Both the position numbers and the translations under genes were made by a program. 52,103 nucleotides of DNA from NCBI GenBank assembly GCA_965658025.1, contig CBFHQL010000010.1, forward strand, positions 1 to 52,103, written 5' to 3'. This stretch comes from UBA3537 sp965658025 (GTDB lineage: Bacteria > Bacteroidota > Bacteroidia > Flavobacteriales > Flavobacteriaceae). Shown here piece after piece: positions 17,728 through 26,542 of this stretch (its first letter is position 1; the number at the start of each line of letters is the position of its first letter). The notes below the pieces were generated by a model, which saw nothing but the letters and a program-made list of their open reading frames with translations, did no database searches and was not told the DNA's origin.

Positions 17728-18360
17728 TTAAGGAATGTTTAAATATTTATGCGTTTGTAAAGAAATTTTCCATTTTGGGTGCTTCATGACGTATTCTACT
17801 ATAGAAGGCGTTACTTTTTCACGAACACTCCATTCTGGCTGAAGATAAAGAATACAGTCTTGAGGGACTTTAGCAGCTTGTTCTTCTGCAAATTTAAAAT
17901 CGTCTTTGTTGTATACAATTACTTTTAATTCATTTGCTTTTGAATATACTTCAGAAATAGGAAGTTTGCGTTTCTTTGGTGACAGACATATCCAATCCCA
18001 ATCTCCAGTTAATGGATAAGCACCTGAAGTCTCAATATGGGTTTTTAACGTTTTTTGTTTTAATAGTGAAGTAAGAGGATTCATGTCCCACATGAGGGGC
18101 TCGCCTCCAGTTACCACAATAGTATCACTGAACTCTGCGGCTTGTTCAGCAATTGTTTCTATCGAACTAGGTGGGTGCAACTTTGCATCCCAACTTTCTT
18201 TGACATCACACCAATGACAACCAACATCGCAACCCCCAATACGAATAAAATATGCAGCAGTTCCTTTGTGGTAACCCTCACCCTGTATGGTGTAAAACGC
18301 TTCCATTAGCGGAAGCATTTTTCCAGCATCGACAAGATTTTGAATTTCTGGTTTTAACAT
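17728..18360 (-). CDS. queE: 7-carboxy-7-deazaguanine synthase (radical SAM)
   Basis: 210 residues from the ATG at 18360 (MLKPEIQ). A TTG three codons upstream is unlikely because it lies inside the -7 box. QueE rearranges 6-carboxytetrahydropterin to 7-carboxy-7-deazaguanine in queuosine synthesis. Seen: the N-terminal YTIQGEGYHKGTAAYFIR and the cluster motif CDVGCHWC, which is CxxxCxxC as in radical SAM enzymes, followed by VVTGGEPLM. FolE in this window makes the upstream pterin precursor. The other queuosine genes are not here. Confidence 0.94.
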   Translation of the reverse strand: MLKPEIQNLVDAGKMLPLMEAFYTIQGEGYHKGTAAYFIRIGGCDVGCHWCDVKESWDAKLHPPSSIETIAEQAAEFSDTIVVTGGEPLMWDMNPLTSLLKQKTLKTHIETSGAYPLTGDWDWICLSPKKRKLPISEVYSKANELKVIVYNKDDFKFAEEQAAKVPQDCILYLQPEWSVREKVTPSIVEYVMKHPKWKISLQTHKYLNIP

Positions 18361-18366
18361 ATAATG

Positions 18367-18374
18367 CAAAAATA
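18367..18374 (-). promoter_or_regulatory. Promoter -7 box of queE, nearly leaderless
   Basis: The minus strand reads TATTTTTG (18374-18367), exact TAnnTTTG. Its last base is 6 bases before the ATG at 18360, predicting a leader of 0-2 bases. This decides the start, since the upstream TTG codon is within the box. Confidence 0.5.
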
Positions 18375-18434
18375 GTTTACAGATTTTTGTTTAAATAAGA
18401 AAACTTCATTTATTTTACCTAAACCTACTTAGTT

Positions 18435-19928
18435 ATGACATCAAAAAAAGAATTCTTCGATTATTTTGTTCAAGGGAATACGTTTAAAGGCGAATCCATC
18501 TCTTTAGGCGCAGCTACTCTTAATCAAAAAACCCTAACAAATGCTTTTGTAAAAGTCCCCCTTAAAACCATGAATAGACATGGCCTTATTGCAGGTGCAA
18601 CGGGTACTGGAAAAACAAAAACACTTCAGGTTTTGGCGGAACAATTGAGTGAAAATGGGGTGCCAGTAGTCCTTATGGATATCAAAGGTGATTTGAGCGG
18701 ATTGGCCAAACCTAGTCCTGGGCATCCAAAAATTGATGAACGCCACAAAGCCATTGGACTGCCATTTGAACCAAAAAAATTCCCTGTTGAATTGTTTTCT
18801 ATTTCTGAACAAAATGGGGTTCGCCTTAGAGCGACAATCAGTGAGTTTGGCCCTGTACTTATTTCTCGTATCCTAAATTTGACTGAAACCCAATCTGGAA
18901 TTGTGGCGGTTATTTTTAAGTATTGTGATGACCATCAACTCCCCTTGCTAGATTTAAAAGATTTCAAAGCCATGCTGAACTTTGCGACCAACGAGGGCAA
19001 AGAAAGCGTTCAAGACGAATATGGTCGTATTTCAAAAACCTCTACGGGTGCCATTTTAAGGCGTGTTGTGGCGCTTGAACAACAAGGAGCAGATTTGTTT
19101 TTTGGTGAAGAAAGTTTTGAAGTTAACGATTTTATTCGGACAACTACTGATGGACAGGGCTATATTAATATCATACGATTGGATGACGTGCAAAATCGAC
19201 CAAAATTGTTCTCTACATTCATGCTTTGTTTGTTGGCCGAGTTGTTCGAAACTTTTCCTGAAGAAGGTGATTTGGATAAACCAAAATTAGTATTATTCAT
19301 AGAAGAAGCGCACTTGATTTTCAGTGAAGCATCTAAAGAACTTCTGCATCAAATCGAATACACCATCAAACTTATTCGAAGTAAAGGTATTGGCATTTAT
19401 TTTGTTACCCAAAACCCAACAGATGTTCCAGAACAAGTTTTAGGACAATTGGGTTTAAAAATTCAACATGCATTACGCGCTTTTACAGCAAAAGACCGAA
19501 AAACTATAAAATTAACAGCACAAAATTATCCTGAGACCTCCTTTTTTGATACAGAAACCGCACTTACTTCAATGGGTATTGGTGAAGCATTGGTAACCGC
19601 TTTGGACGAAAAAGGCCGACCTACTCCACTGACTGCTACATTGATGCGTGCACCAAAAAGCAGAATGGATGTTTTAAGTCCACAAGAGCTATCAAATCTT
19701 ATGGAGACCTCTCAACTTTCAGAAAAATACAATAAAACAATAGATCGAGAAAGTGCATATGAAATATTAGGTGCAAAAATCAAGAAAATAAACGCCGCCA
19801 CTCCAAAACAAAAAACAAAACAAACACCTTACAAACGAAAATCGCAACGCCAAAACCCTGTAGTAAAGATACTGACAAGCGCCACTTTTATTCGCGCTGT
19901 ATTTGGAATTCTAAAAAAAGTCATTTAG
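18435..19928 (+). CDS. HerA-like / DUF853 (YjgR-type) ATPase
   Basis: 497 residues. Walker A GATGTGKT is at 54-61, with the Walker B segment LVLFIEEAHLIF near 285-296 and an arginine-rich downstream region (IKLIRSKGIGIYFVTQNP). The order QGNTFKGESISLGAATL, VPVVLMDIKGDLSGLAKP and ILNLTETQSGIV matches the DUF853 / HerA-like family exemplified by E. coli YjgR, which has no settled function. The C-terminal 50 residues are strongly basic and may bind nucleic acid. No NurA, SIR2 or nuclease gene is adjacent, so there is no reason to call it a defence system. It starts a plus-strand run of five genes. Confidence 0.88.
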   Translation: MTSKKEFFDYFVQGNTFKGESISLGAATLNQKTLTNAFVKVPLKTMNRHGLIAGATGTGKTKTLQVLAEQLSENGVPVVLMDIKGDLSGLAKPSPGHPKIDERHKAIGLPFEPKKFPVELFSISEQNGVRLRATISEFGPVLISRILNLTETQSGIVAVIFKYCDDHQLPLLDLKDFKAMLNFATNEGKESVQDEYGRISKTSTGAILRRVVALEQQGADLFFGEESFEVNDFIRTTTDGQGYINIIRLDDVQNRPKLFSTFMLCLLAELFETFPEEGDLDKPKLVLFIEEAHLIFSEASKELLHQIEYTIKLIRSKGIGIYFVTQNPTDVPEQVLGQLGLKIQHALRAFTAKDRKTIKLTAQNYPETSFFDTETALTSMGIGEALVTALDEKGRPTPLTATLMRAPKSRMDVLSPQELSNLMETSQLSEKYNKTIDRESAYEILGAKIKKINAATPKQKTKQTPYKRKSQRQNPVVKILTSATFIRAVFGILKKVI

Positions 19929-19952
19929 TATTGTACTCACTAAAAATTAACC

Positions 19953-20510
19953 ATGAAACACACACTAATATTGATTCTTGCAGCTGTATTATTATCAGTA
20001 TCTTGCAACACGACTCCAGATCCTTTTTTAATTACCAAACACTCTGTTGGCAAACTAAATGACTCTACACAAGTTAAGGATTTGAAACGTGTTTTTGAAA
20101 CCGATTCATTGAGTCAATTTATTGGTGGAGATGAATTTACAGGAAACACCAACATCATTAAAGTATTTGAAAAAGGGACACAAAAGCTACTTTTGGAACT
20201 TACCCCAAAAGAAGCTCTGGACTCTTTATCTACAATACAAACTATTCGAATCATTGACAATCGATACAAAACAAAAAAAAGTCTTGATAAGCTTTGCGAT
20301 TTCAGTTGCTTATCAGCTAATTACAACATTTCAAGTGTTCAAAACACACTCAGAAACTTAATTGTTTCGGTCGATGAGATCAATGCTTACTTTACAATCG
20401 ATAAAAATGAATTACCAGAAGATTTACGCTACGATATGAATAAAAAAATTGAAGTCATTTCAATTCCTCCTACAGCAAAAATCAAAGACTTCTTTATTCA
20501 ATGGTATTGA
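19953..20510 (+). CDS. Small lipoprotein of unknown function
   Basis: 185 residues with a lipoprotein signal: MKHTLILILAAVLLSVSCNT, with Cys18 as the lipidated residue. The mature part includes a conserved-looking FETDSLSQFIGGDEFTG and later a KSLDKLCDFSC segment with two cysteines that could pair. No family recognised. It lies 24 bases after the HerA-like gene and 15 before the hydrolase gene, so it is probably cotranscribed with them. Likely anchored in a membrane facing the periplasm. Confidence 0.8.
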   Translation: MKHTLILILAAVLLSVSCNTTPDPFLITKHSVGKLNDSTQVKDLKRVFETDSLSQFIGGDEFTGNTNIIKVFEKGTQKLLLELTPKEALDSLSTIQTIRIIDNRYKTKKSLDKLCDFSCLSANYNISSVQNTLRNLIVSVDEINAYFTIDKNELPEDLRYDMNKKIEVISIPPTAKIKDFFIQWY

Positions 20511-20525
20511 TTTAAGCCAATTAGC

Positions 20526-21350
20526 ATGCAAAATTTTCTTCCAAAATTTATTGGATTTTTTCTTAATATCATAGGGTATTTGAATTTGAAATTAGCTTCA
20601 AAATGGGCTTTGGATTTATTTTCTAAACCACTAAAAGGACGCTATAAAATAAAACACACTACTCTTGAAACTGCAGATAAGGAAGTCATATATTTTGAAG
20701 AATTGCCTATAGCTACCTATAGATGGTACGGAGAGAAAGAAACTGTTTTATTGGCGCACGGTTGGGAGAGCAATGCTGGAAGATGGAACAATACCATAAA
20801 AAATTTACTAAAATCTAATTATGGGGTAATTGCTTTGGACGCACCAGCACATGGGGCTTCTGGAAGCACCAGTTTTAATGCTGTTTTGTATTCAAAATTT
20901 ATTGAGGTGGTCTGCAAAAAATTTAAGCCCTCTGTTTTAATAGGCCATTCAGTGGGGGGCATGGCGATTTCCTTTTTTTTGAGAAATAGCGGATACCACT
21001 TGGCAAGTAAGCTCATATTTTTGGGTGCACCGGCTGGTTTTCCTGGAATTTTTAAAAATTATACGGATCTCATGGGGTTCAACAGTAGAGTCAGACGTGG
21101 AATTGAAGAAAGAGTTGTGCGCAAATTTGGGCAACCTTCTTCTTATTTCAATACGGCTCAATTTATGAGCAAAATTGACTGCAAAGGACTCATTATACAT
21201 GATGAAAATGATCCAGTGATTCCTTACACAGATGCTGTAGAAATTCAAACTGCTTATAAAAACAGTACACTCATCACAACAAATGGCCTAGGCCATGGGC
21301 TAAAAGGAAAGCTTGTCATCCAACATATTCTTGACTTTTTAGAGGATTAA
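20526..21350 (+). CDS. Alpha/beta hydrolase
   Basis: 274 residues with the alpha/beta-hydrolase pattern: oxyanion-hole region LLAHGWESNAGRW, nucleophile elbow GHSVGG (Ser as nucleophile), an acid candidate in IIHDENDPVIP, and the catalytic His in GLGHGLKGK. The N-terminal 30 residues are hydrophobic and may associate with the membrane. Substrate unknown; an esterase or lipase-like activity is the family expectation. It is in a run with the lipoprotein upstream and the pseudouridine synthase downstream. Confidence 0.88.
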   Translation: MQNFLPKFIGFFLNIIGYLNLKLASKWALDLFSKPLKGRYKIKHTTLETADKEVIYFEELPIATYRWYGEKETVLLAHGWESNAGRWNNTIKNLLKSNYGVIALDAPAHGASGSTSFNAVLYSKFIEVVCKKFKPSVLIGHSVGGMAISFFLRNSGYHLASKLIFLGAPAGFPGIFKNYTDLMGFNSRVRRGIEERVVRKFGQPSSYFNTAQFMSKIDCKGLIIHDENDPVIPYTDAVEIQTAYKNSTLITTNGLGHGLKGKLVIQHILDFLED

Positions 21351-21357
21351 AGTTTTG

Positions 21358-21365
21358 TACCTTTA
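21358..21365 (+). promoter_or_regulatory. Promoter -7 box of rluF, predicted leaderless
   Basis: TACCTTTA (one base off TAnnTTTG) ends 4 bases before the ATG at 21370, so the predicted transcription start coincides with the ATG. It also argues against the upstream TTG start at 21355. A TTG at 21331 is 24 bases away, longer than normal. Confidence 0.4.
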
Positions 21366-21369
21366 CAGC

Positions 21370-22095
21370 ATGGAATCAACCCTCACCAGACTGAATAAAT
21401 TCTTAAGTGAAGCCGGTTATTGTTCGCGTCGTGCTGCAGACAAACTCATAGAAGAAGGGCGAGTAACCGTCAATGGAAAACATCCTGAAATAGGAACAAA
21501 AGTCAGCCCCTCTGATGAAATTGCTGTTGACGGAACAATCATTTCAAAACGTAAAAAAGCGCATGTTTATATTGCGTTTAATAAACCTACAGGTATTGTT
21601 TGCACAACAGATACGCGTGTTGAAAAAAATAATATTATTGATTTTATTAATTATCCTTCAAGAATTTTTCCAATCGGACGGTTAGATAAAGACAGCGAAG
21701 GACTCATTCTGTTGACGGATGATGGAGATATTGTCAATAAAATATTACGCTCAAGCAACAATCACGAAAAAGAATATATTGTCACTGTAGACAAGCCCAT
21801 TTCTCAAACATTTATTGAGCGCATGTCTAAAGGAGTACCCATTTTGGACACGACAACAAAGCCTTGTAAAGTCCAAAAACTCAGTCGAAATAGCTTTAAA
21901 ATTATATTGACACAAGGGCTTAACAGACAAATTAGACGGATGTGTGAATACCTTGGTTACGAGGTAGAATCGCTGCAACGGGTACGCATCATGAATATTC
22001 ATTTGAAAAGTGCTGTGGGGCGCTACCGCAATTTGACCGCTGAAGAATTGAATACGCTAAATGAGGCCTTAAAATTTTCCAAAAAAACATGGTAA
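21370..22095 (+). CDS. rluF: RNA pseudouridine synthase, RsuA/RluB/E/F family (RluF-like)
   Basis: 241 residues from the ATG at 21370. It has an N-terminal S4 RNA-binding domain (RLNKFLSEAGYCSRRAADKL) and a catalytic domain with FPIGRLDKDSEGLILLT, in which the Asp is the catalytic residue, then LTQGLNRQIRRMCEYLGYEV. The latter form and the SKRKKAHVYIAFNKPTGIV start match RluF-type enzymes, which modify 23S rRNA near position 2604 in E. coli; the exact target here is inferred. The stop overlaps the next gene by 7 bases. Confidence 0.88.
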   Translation: MESTLTRLNKFLSEAGYCSRRAADKLIEEGRVTVNGKHPEIGTKVSPSDEIAVDGTIISKRKKAHVYIAFNKPTGIVCTTDTRVEKNNIIDFINYPSRIFPIGRLDKDSEGLILLTDDGDIVNKILRSSNNHEKEYIVTVDKPISQTFIERMSKGVPILDTTTKPCKVQKLSRNSFKIILTQGLNRQIRRMCEYLGYEVESLQRVRIMNIHLKSAVGRYRNLTAEELNTLNEALKFSKKTW

Positions 22096-22520
22096 AACAA
22101 AACGAAATATCACCTTTTCATTTGGCGATTCCCGTTTGGAATCTTGATGAGTGCAGGCATTTTTATAAAGACGTTCTTGGTTGCGAAGAAGGTCGAAGCA
22201 GTACACATTGGACCGATTTTGATTTATTTGGACACCAACTTGTTTTGCATTACAAACCAAAAACCTCGGAACAAAATCATGCGAATGAAGTAGACGGAAA
22301 ACAAGTTCCAGTCCCTCATTTTGGTGTGGTATTAGCTTGGGAAAAATTTCATGAATTTTCAAAACATCTTCGAGCGAAGGGCGTGCAATTTGTCATTGAA
22401 CCCTATATCCGGTTTGAAGGTGAGGTTGGCGAACAAGCCACCTTGTTTTTTTTAGATCCATCTGGAAATGCTTTAGAATTCAAAGCATTCAAAGACCCAA
22501 AACAACTTTTCGCTAAATAA
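22089..22520 (+). CDS. VOC (glyoxalase/dioxygenase) family protein
   Basis: 143 residues. The beta-alpha-beta repeats of the vicinal oxygen chelate fold are visible: FHLAIPVWNLDECRHFYKDVLG at the start (with a metal-ligand type His) and HFGVVLAWEKFHEFSKHL then FFLDPSGNALEFKAF in the second half (His and Glu as possible ligands). Substrate not known. Its start overlaps the rluF stop by 7 bases, which suggests translational coupling. It converges on folD with only 9 bases between, and I see no terminator there. Confidence 0.85.
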   Translation: MVKQNEISPFHLAIPVWNLDECRHFYKDVLGCEEGRSSTHWTDFDLFGHQLVLHYKPKTSEQNHANEVDGKQVPVPHFGVVLAWEKFHEFSKHLRAKGVQFVIEPYIRFEGEVGEQATLFFLDPSGNALEFKAFKDPKQLFAK

Positions 22521-22529
22521 TTCTCAATT

Positions 22530-23408
22530 TTAAGAACTGCTTCGCTCGCGGGCAAGTAGGGTATTTTTAAGCAACATGGCGATGGTCATTGGCCCAACTC
22601 CACCTGGTACAGGAGTAATATGACTGGCTTTTTTTGAAACACTTTCAAAATCTACATCACCAGCAATTCTGTATCCACGTTTTTTCGATTCATCTGGAAC
22701 ACGTGTGATCCCAACATCAATCACAACCGCATCTTTTTTGACCATATCGGCGGTTAAAAACTCAGGAATACCGAGCGCAGCAATAACAATATCGGCTTCT
22801 TTTGTAAGCGCTGCTAAATTGGTGGTTCGGCTATGCGCAATAGTAACAGTGGCGTTCCCCGCAGGACGTTTTTGACTCATCAAAATACTCATAGGTCGCC
22901 CTACAATATGACTTCTTCCAATCACAACAACGTGTTTGCCTGAGGTTGGAATTTCATAGCGTTCCAATAGCTCCATGATTCCATAAGGAGTAGCCGATAT
23001 AAACGTTGGTAAGTCCAAAGTGAGACGCCCCACATTCATAGGGTGAAATCCATCGACATCTTTGTCGGGATCAACAGCCATCAATACTTTTTGTTCGTCA
23101 ATATGTTTAGGTAAGGGCAATTGCACAATAAATCCATCTATTTCAGGATTGGAGTTTAAGTTATTTATCTGATTCAGCAACTCATCTTCGGTTGTTTCTT
23201 CTGGTAGTTCGATGAGTGTGGATTCAAATCCAACCAATTGGCAAGCTTTTACTTTGGCACCGACGTAGGTCATACTAGCACCATTAGTTCCAACTAAAAC
23301 AGCAGCCAAATGTGGTGTGCGCTTGTTTTGTTGTTTCATTGCTGAAACTTGAATTGCTATTTCTTCCTTGATTTTGGCGCTTGTTTGTTTTCCGTCAAGT
23401 AATATCAT
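22530..23408 (-). CDS. folD: Methylenetetrahydrofolate dehydrogenase / methenyl-THF cyclohydrolase
   Basis: 292 residues, the normal length for this bifunctional enzyme of one-carbon metabolism. Seen: the signature YVGAKVKACQLVGF (with the catalytic Lys), DGFIVQLPLPKHID, DPDKDVDGFHPMNVG, VVIGRSHIVGRPM for the nucleotide, and HITPVPGGVGPMTIAML at the C-terminus. It follows ffh by 18 bases on the same strand and is probably cotranscribed with it. Cytoplasmic. Confidence 0.97.
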   Translation of the reverse strand: MILLDGKQTSAKIKEEIAIQVSAMKQQNKRTPHLAAVLVGTNGASMTYVGAKVKACQLVGFESTLIELPEETTEDELLNQINNLNSNPEIDGFIVQLPLPKHIDEQKVLMAVDPDKDVDGFHPMNVGRLTLDLPTFISATPYGIMELLERYEIPTSGKHVVVIGRSHIVGRPMSILMSQKRPAGNATVTIAHSRTTNLAALTKEADIVIAALGIPEFLTADMVKKDAVVIDVGITRVPDESKKRGYRIAGDVDFESVSKKASHITPVPGGVGPMTIAMLLKNTLLARERSSS

Positions 23409-23426
23409 ATTGAATTGTGTGTTGCC

Positions 23427-24758
23427 TTATCGAGGCATATTTTTCATCATTTGCATCATGTTTCTGCCCTTTCCACCTTGCATCATTTTCATCATCTTAC
23501 TCATTTGATTGAATTGTTTCATGAGTTTATTGACTTCTTGCACCGAAGTACCTGAGCCAGAACCAATACGTTTTTTACGGCTCGCATTGATGATTGAGGG
23601 GTTCGAACGTTCTTTTGGGGTCATGGAATGGATAATGGCTTCTATGTGTTTGAATGCATCATCATCAATATCGACATCTTTCATCATTTTTCCCATGCCT
23701 GGTATCATGCCCATGAGGTCTTTCATGTTCCCCATTTTCTTAATTTGTTGAATTTGCTTAAGAAAATCATCGAACCCAAATTGATTTTTAGCAATTTTTT
23801 TCTGAATCTTTCGCGCTTCTTGTTCGTCAAATTGTTCTTGAGCACGTTCAACCAAAGACACTACATCACCCATGCCCAAAATTCGATCGGCCATACGCGC
23901 TGGATAAAATACATCGATGGCTTCCATTTTTTCGCCTGTCCCGATAAATTTTATGGGTTTGTTGACCACAGATTTTATGGAAATAGCGGCACCACCTCGT
24001 GTGTCACCATCTAATTTTGTTAAGATAACACCGTCAAAATTTAGAATATCATTGAAGGCTTTGGCTGTATTGACTGCGTCTTGTCCCGTCATGGCATCCA
24101 CTACAAACAAAGTCTCTTGTGGACTAACAGCTTTATGGATGTTGGCAATTTCGGTCATCATTTCCTGATCGACTGCCAAACGTCCTGCAGTATCTACAAT
24201 AACAACATCACAGCCATTGGATTTGGCCTCTGCAATACCTGCTTTGGCTATTGCAACGGGGTCATTGTTCCCAGGGTCACTGTATACCTCTGCACCTACT
24301 TGTTCGCCAACAATATGCAATTGATCTATGGCCGCAGGGCGATATACATCACATGCCACCAACATGGGTTTTTTGGATTTTTTGGTCTTTAAAAATTGAG
24401 CTAATTTCCCCGAAAAAGTGGTTTTTCCAGATCCTTGTAACCCAGACATCAAAATCACTGATGGTTTTGCCGAAAGATTGATACCTTCTGCATCGCCACC
24501 CATAAGTTCTGTAAGTTCATCTTTTACAATTTTGACCATCAATTGGCCTGGTTGCAAAGTCGTGAGTACGTTTTGTCCAAGTGCTTTTTCCTTGACACTA
24601 TTGGTGAATTCTTTAGCGATTTTATAATTGACATCAGCGTCCAACAATGCACGGCGAACTTCTTTAAGGGTTTCTGCAACATTGATTTCGGTAATGCTAC
24701 CGTGGCCTTTGAGTACGTGGAGCGCTTTATCTAATTTTTCACTTAAACTATTAAACAT
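23427..24758 (-). CDS. ffh: Signal recognition particle protein Ffh
   Basis: 443 residues. It binds 4.5S RNA and signal sequences and delivers nascent membrane proteins to FtsY. The N domain (EKLDKALHVLKGHG) is followed by the G domain with GLQGSGKTTFSGKLA (P-loop), CDVYRPAAIDQL, VDTAGRLAVD and ILTKLDGDTRGGAA. The methionine-rich M domain ends in a run with many Met (KMMKMMQGGKGRNMMQMMK). It has its own -7 box, and folD follows. No 4.5S RNA gene is recognisable in the window. Confidence 0.97.
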   Translation of the reverse strand: MFNSLSEKLDKALHVLKGHGSITEINVAETLKEVRRALLDADVNYKIAKEFTNSVKEKALGQNVLTTLQPGQLMVKIVKDELTELMGGDAEGINLSAKPSVILMSGLQGSGKTTFSGKLAQFLKTKKSKKPMLVACDVYRPAAIDQLHIVGEQVGAEVYSDPGNNDPVAIAKAGIAEAKSNGCDVVIVDTAGRLAVDQEMMTEIANIHKAVSPQETLFVVDAMTGQDAVNTAKAFNDILNFDGVILTKLDGDTRGGAAISIKSVVNKPIKFIGTGEKMEAIDVFYPARMADRILGMGDVVSLVERAQEQFDEQEARKIQKKIAKNQFGFDDFLKQIQQIKKMGNMKDLMGMIPGMGKMMKDVDIDDDAFKHIEAIIHSMTPKERSNPSIINASRKKRIGSGSGTSVQEVNKLMKQFNQMSKMMKMMQGGKGRNMMQMMKNMPR

Positions 24759-24778
24759 TGGGCATAAAATTTAAGCTA

Positions 24779-24786
24779 CAAAAGTA
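24779..24786 (-). promoter_or_regulatory. Promoter -7 box for ffh
   Basis: The minus strand reads TACTTTTG (24786-24779), an exact TAnnTTTG match with a predicted leader of about 16 bases. No TTG is seen at the usual distance. Confidence 0.5.
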
Positions 24787-24860
24787 GCGAATTATTTTAT
24801 TTTTTTTGGCTTAATAAGATGTTAAACCGTGAATAAAATTCAGCGTTTTTATAAAATTGA

Positions 24861-25550
24861 TTAAGGCGTAGAACTTGAAACTTGAAGTAACTTTCCGTTG
24901 TAAAACTTTTGGCCTGTTTTTGAAAATTCGAAAATATAGGTGGCCATTTCGATGGGTGTTGTGGGGGCTTTATAGCCTGGAAATGCTTCGGCCAACATCT
25001 CTGTTTGCACAGCACCAAGTGCTAGAACATTGAATGAGGGGCCTGTTTCTTTGTATTCTTCAGCCAAGAGTTCGGTGAGTGTGATTACAGCGCCTTTACT
25101 TGAACTGTAGGCCGATAATCCTGCAAATTTCATTGAGCCCTGCACACCGCCCATAGAACTGATGGTGACTACATGCCCATTGGAAGGGATAAAAGGCAAA
25201 ACTCGTCTTGTCAGTTCGGCAACCCCAAAAACATTGGTGCCATAAACGTTTTGAAATTCTTCAAAGGTGGTTTCAGCAAAGGGCTTGTTGATGATCGAAC
25301 CCGCATTGTTGATGAGGATGTCTACATGAGTCCATTCTTTTTCGATAAATGCTTCTACACGACTGTAATCCTCTGGATTGTTTAAATCGAAAGAAAGCGC
25401 AGTAATGTTTTCATAATTCAAGTTGGATACTGGTTTTGCATTTCGTGAAAGTGCCAAAACAGCATAACCCGCCTTGGAAAAGAGGTGTACAAGTTCAAAA
25501 CCAATACCACGACTTGTTCCGGTGATGATGACTGTTTTTGTGGGTTTCAT
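24861..25550 (-). CDS. Short-chain dehydrogenase/reductase (SDR)
   Basis: 229 residues, a classical SDR. It has the cofactor motif TGTSRGIGFELV at residues 10-21, the NNAG motif in ILINNAGS, a catalytic Ser in TISSMGG and the catalytic pair in AYSSSKG (Tyr and Lys). The Ser after the first strand and RNAKP following the second strand are compatible with NADP, but cofactor and substrate are not determined. A consensus -7 box ends 4 bases before the ATG, so the message is predicted to be leaderless. Confidence 0.93.
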   Translation of the reverse strand: MKPTKTVIITGTSRGIGFELVHLFSKAGYAVLALSRNAKPVSNLNYENITALSFDLNNPEDYSRVEAFIEKEWTHVDILINNAGSIINKPFAETTFEEFQNVYGTNVFGVAELTRRVLPFIPSNGHVVTISSMGGVQGSMKFAGLSAYSSSKGAVITLTELLAEEYKETGPSFNVLALGAVQTEMLAEAFPGYKAPTTPIEMATYIFEFSKTGQKFYNGKLLQVSSSTP

Positions 25551-25554
25551 AACG

Positions 25555-25562
25555 CAAATATA
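25555..25562 (-). promoter_or_regulatory. Promoter -7 box of the SDR gene, predicted leaderless
   Basis: The minus strand reads TATATTTG (25562-25555), exact consensus. With a start point about 5 bases downstream, transcription would begin at the A of the ATG at 25550. The upstream TTG is 26 bases away, longer than normal. Confidence 0.5.
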
Positions 25563-25591
25563 TTAATGATAACGAAGATACTAAACTACAA

Positions 25592-26323
25592 TTAAACAGT
25601 AGGTTTAAAAATTTGATTTAGACGTATTTTAGATAAATAATACAAAAGAACTAACAAGAGTACTATGAAGACTTCGAACCAAAGCACATAATAAGGCCAT
25701 TGCCCAATAACTAAAGGATTTTTTACTTGTGGTGGCTCTGCGAGGTACATATAATTACCACCAACATAAAAATTAAAAGGCATAATTATGGCCAATAGAA
25801 TATTTAGATTTATAAACGTATTTACCATTGATTTTTTGGAAAGCTCCATGCCATAGTTCTGTAACAAATAAATAGGCATCACCAAAATGATGGAATGACG
25901 CACATAATACTCTATATAAACAAATTGACTTCCGTCATAGCTATTCATTTGAGGGGTAAGCATAGACATAACTCCTCCAATAATTCCAGTATAAAATACA
26001 AAATCGAAAAGCGCTTGTTTACGCTTTAAAAATGGCAATACAGCACATATAATTCCAGAAATACCACAAAGATGAAGTGGCAAATCAGTTGCAGTATTCC
26101 AATCGCCTGTGAGGTAAGACCTCAACGGGTTGTAGAAAGAAGAAAACACCAAAACAGCACCCATAAAATACAAAACGTAAGTGTTTTGTTTTTTATTTAA
26201 AAAACGACCCACAACAAGAACAGCCAGTATAAGCGTAAGTGCTGTAAGGTTGTTCCGCACCCATTCATCAGACATGAATTGTATGATGTAATTGGGATAT
26301 TTTACGTTGAAAATATGTGTCAA
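25592..26323 (-). CDS. YwaF-like (TIGR02206-type) integral membrane protein
   Basis: Up to 243 residues with about six or seven hydrophobic segments. The motif DLPLHLCGISGIICA, then FVFYTGIIGGVMSMLTP, and YYVRHSIILVMPIYLL fits the YwaF / TIGR02206 family of unknown function. The start is uncertain: the first codon used here is TTG (26323), and the first ATG is at 26275 (MSDEWVRNN). I kept the longer form because the IIQFMSDEW region resembles the short N-terminal segment before the first helix in this family. Promoter not clear. Confidence 0.78.
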   Translation of the reverse strand: MTHIFNVKYPNYIIQFMSDEWVRNNLTALTLILAVLVVGRFLNKKQNTYVLYFMGAVLVFSSFYNPLRSYLTGDWNTATDLPLHLCGISGIICAVLPFLKRKQALFDFVFYTGIIGGVMSMLTPQMNSYDGSQFVYIEYYVRHSIILVMPIYLLQNYGMELSKKSMVNTFINLNILLAIIMPFNFYVGGNYMYLAEPPQVKNPLVIGQWPYYVLWFEVFIVLLLVLLYYLSKIRLNQIFKPTV

Positions 26324-26398
26324 TTGATGTTGGTTTTGGTTAATTTATGGCGTTCCTTATAAAATTGAAAATATAAGTGACTAGTCCAAAGATATTAT

Positions 26399-26406
26399 TA
26401 TTTTTG
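26399..26406 (+). promoter_or_regulatory. Promoter -7 box for tRNA-Val(GAC)
   Basis: TATTTTTG, exact TAnnTTTG, ends 12 bases before the mature tRNA 5' end. No TTG in place upstream. Confidence 0.45.
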
Positions 26407-26418
26407 TAATTCCAAAAC

Positions 26419-26493
26419 GGGTCATTAACTCAGTTGGTTCAGAGTGTTACCTTGACAGGGTAGAAGTCACTGGTTCGAATCCAGTATGACCCA
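26419..26493 (+). tRNA. tRNA-Val (anticodon GAC)
   Basis: Acceptor GGGTCAT pairs with ATGACCC; D arm ACTC..GAGT; anticodon stem TTACC/GGTAG with loop TTGACAG, giving anticodon GAC; T arm ACTGG-TTCGAAT-CCAGT. Discriminator A; CCA is not encoded. It is followed by a terminator. Confidence 0.95.
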
Positions 26494-26496
26494 CGT

Positions 26497-26539
26497 AAAC
26501 GGAATAAATTCAACCTTTTGATATTTGTTCCGTTTTTTT
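26497..26539 (+). terminator. Terminator after tRNA-Val(GAC)
   Basis: The stem AAACGGAA (26497-26504) pairs with TTCCGTTT (26528-26535), and a seven-T run follows on the plus strand. The loop is 23 bases. Confidence 0.75.
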
Positions 26540-26542
26540 ATG

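Noticed and set aside
18435..19928. HerA-like ATPase as part of a defence system
   Set aside because: No NurA, SIR2-domain or nuclease gene is adjacent; neighbours are a lipoprotein, a hydrolase and an rRNA-modifying enzyme. The sequence fits the housekeeping-type DUF853 family.
24800..24860. A hairpin (TGAAT/ATTCA) after the SDR gene as a terminator
   Set aside because: The stem is only 5 bases and the minus strand after it has no T run.
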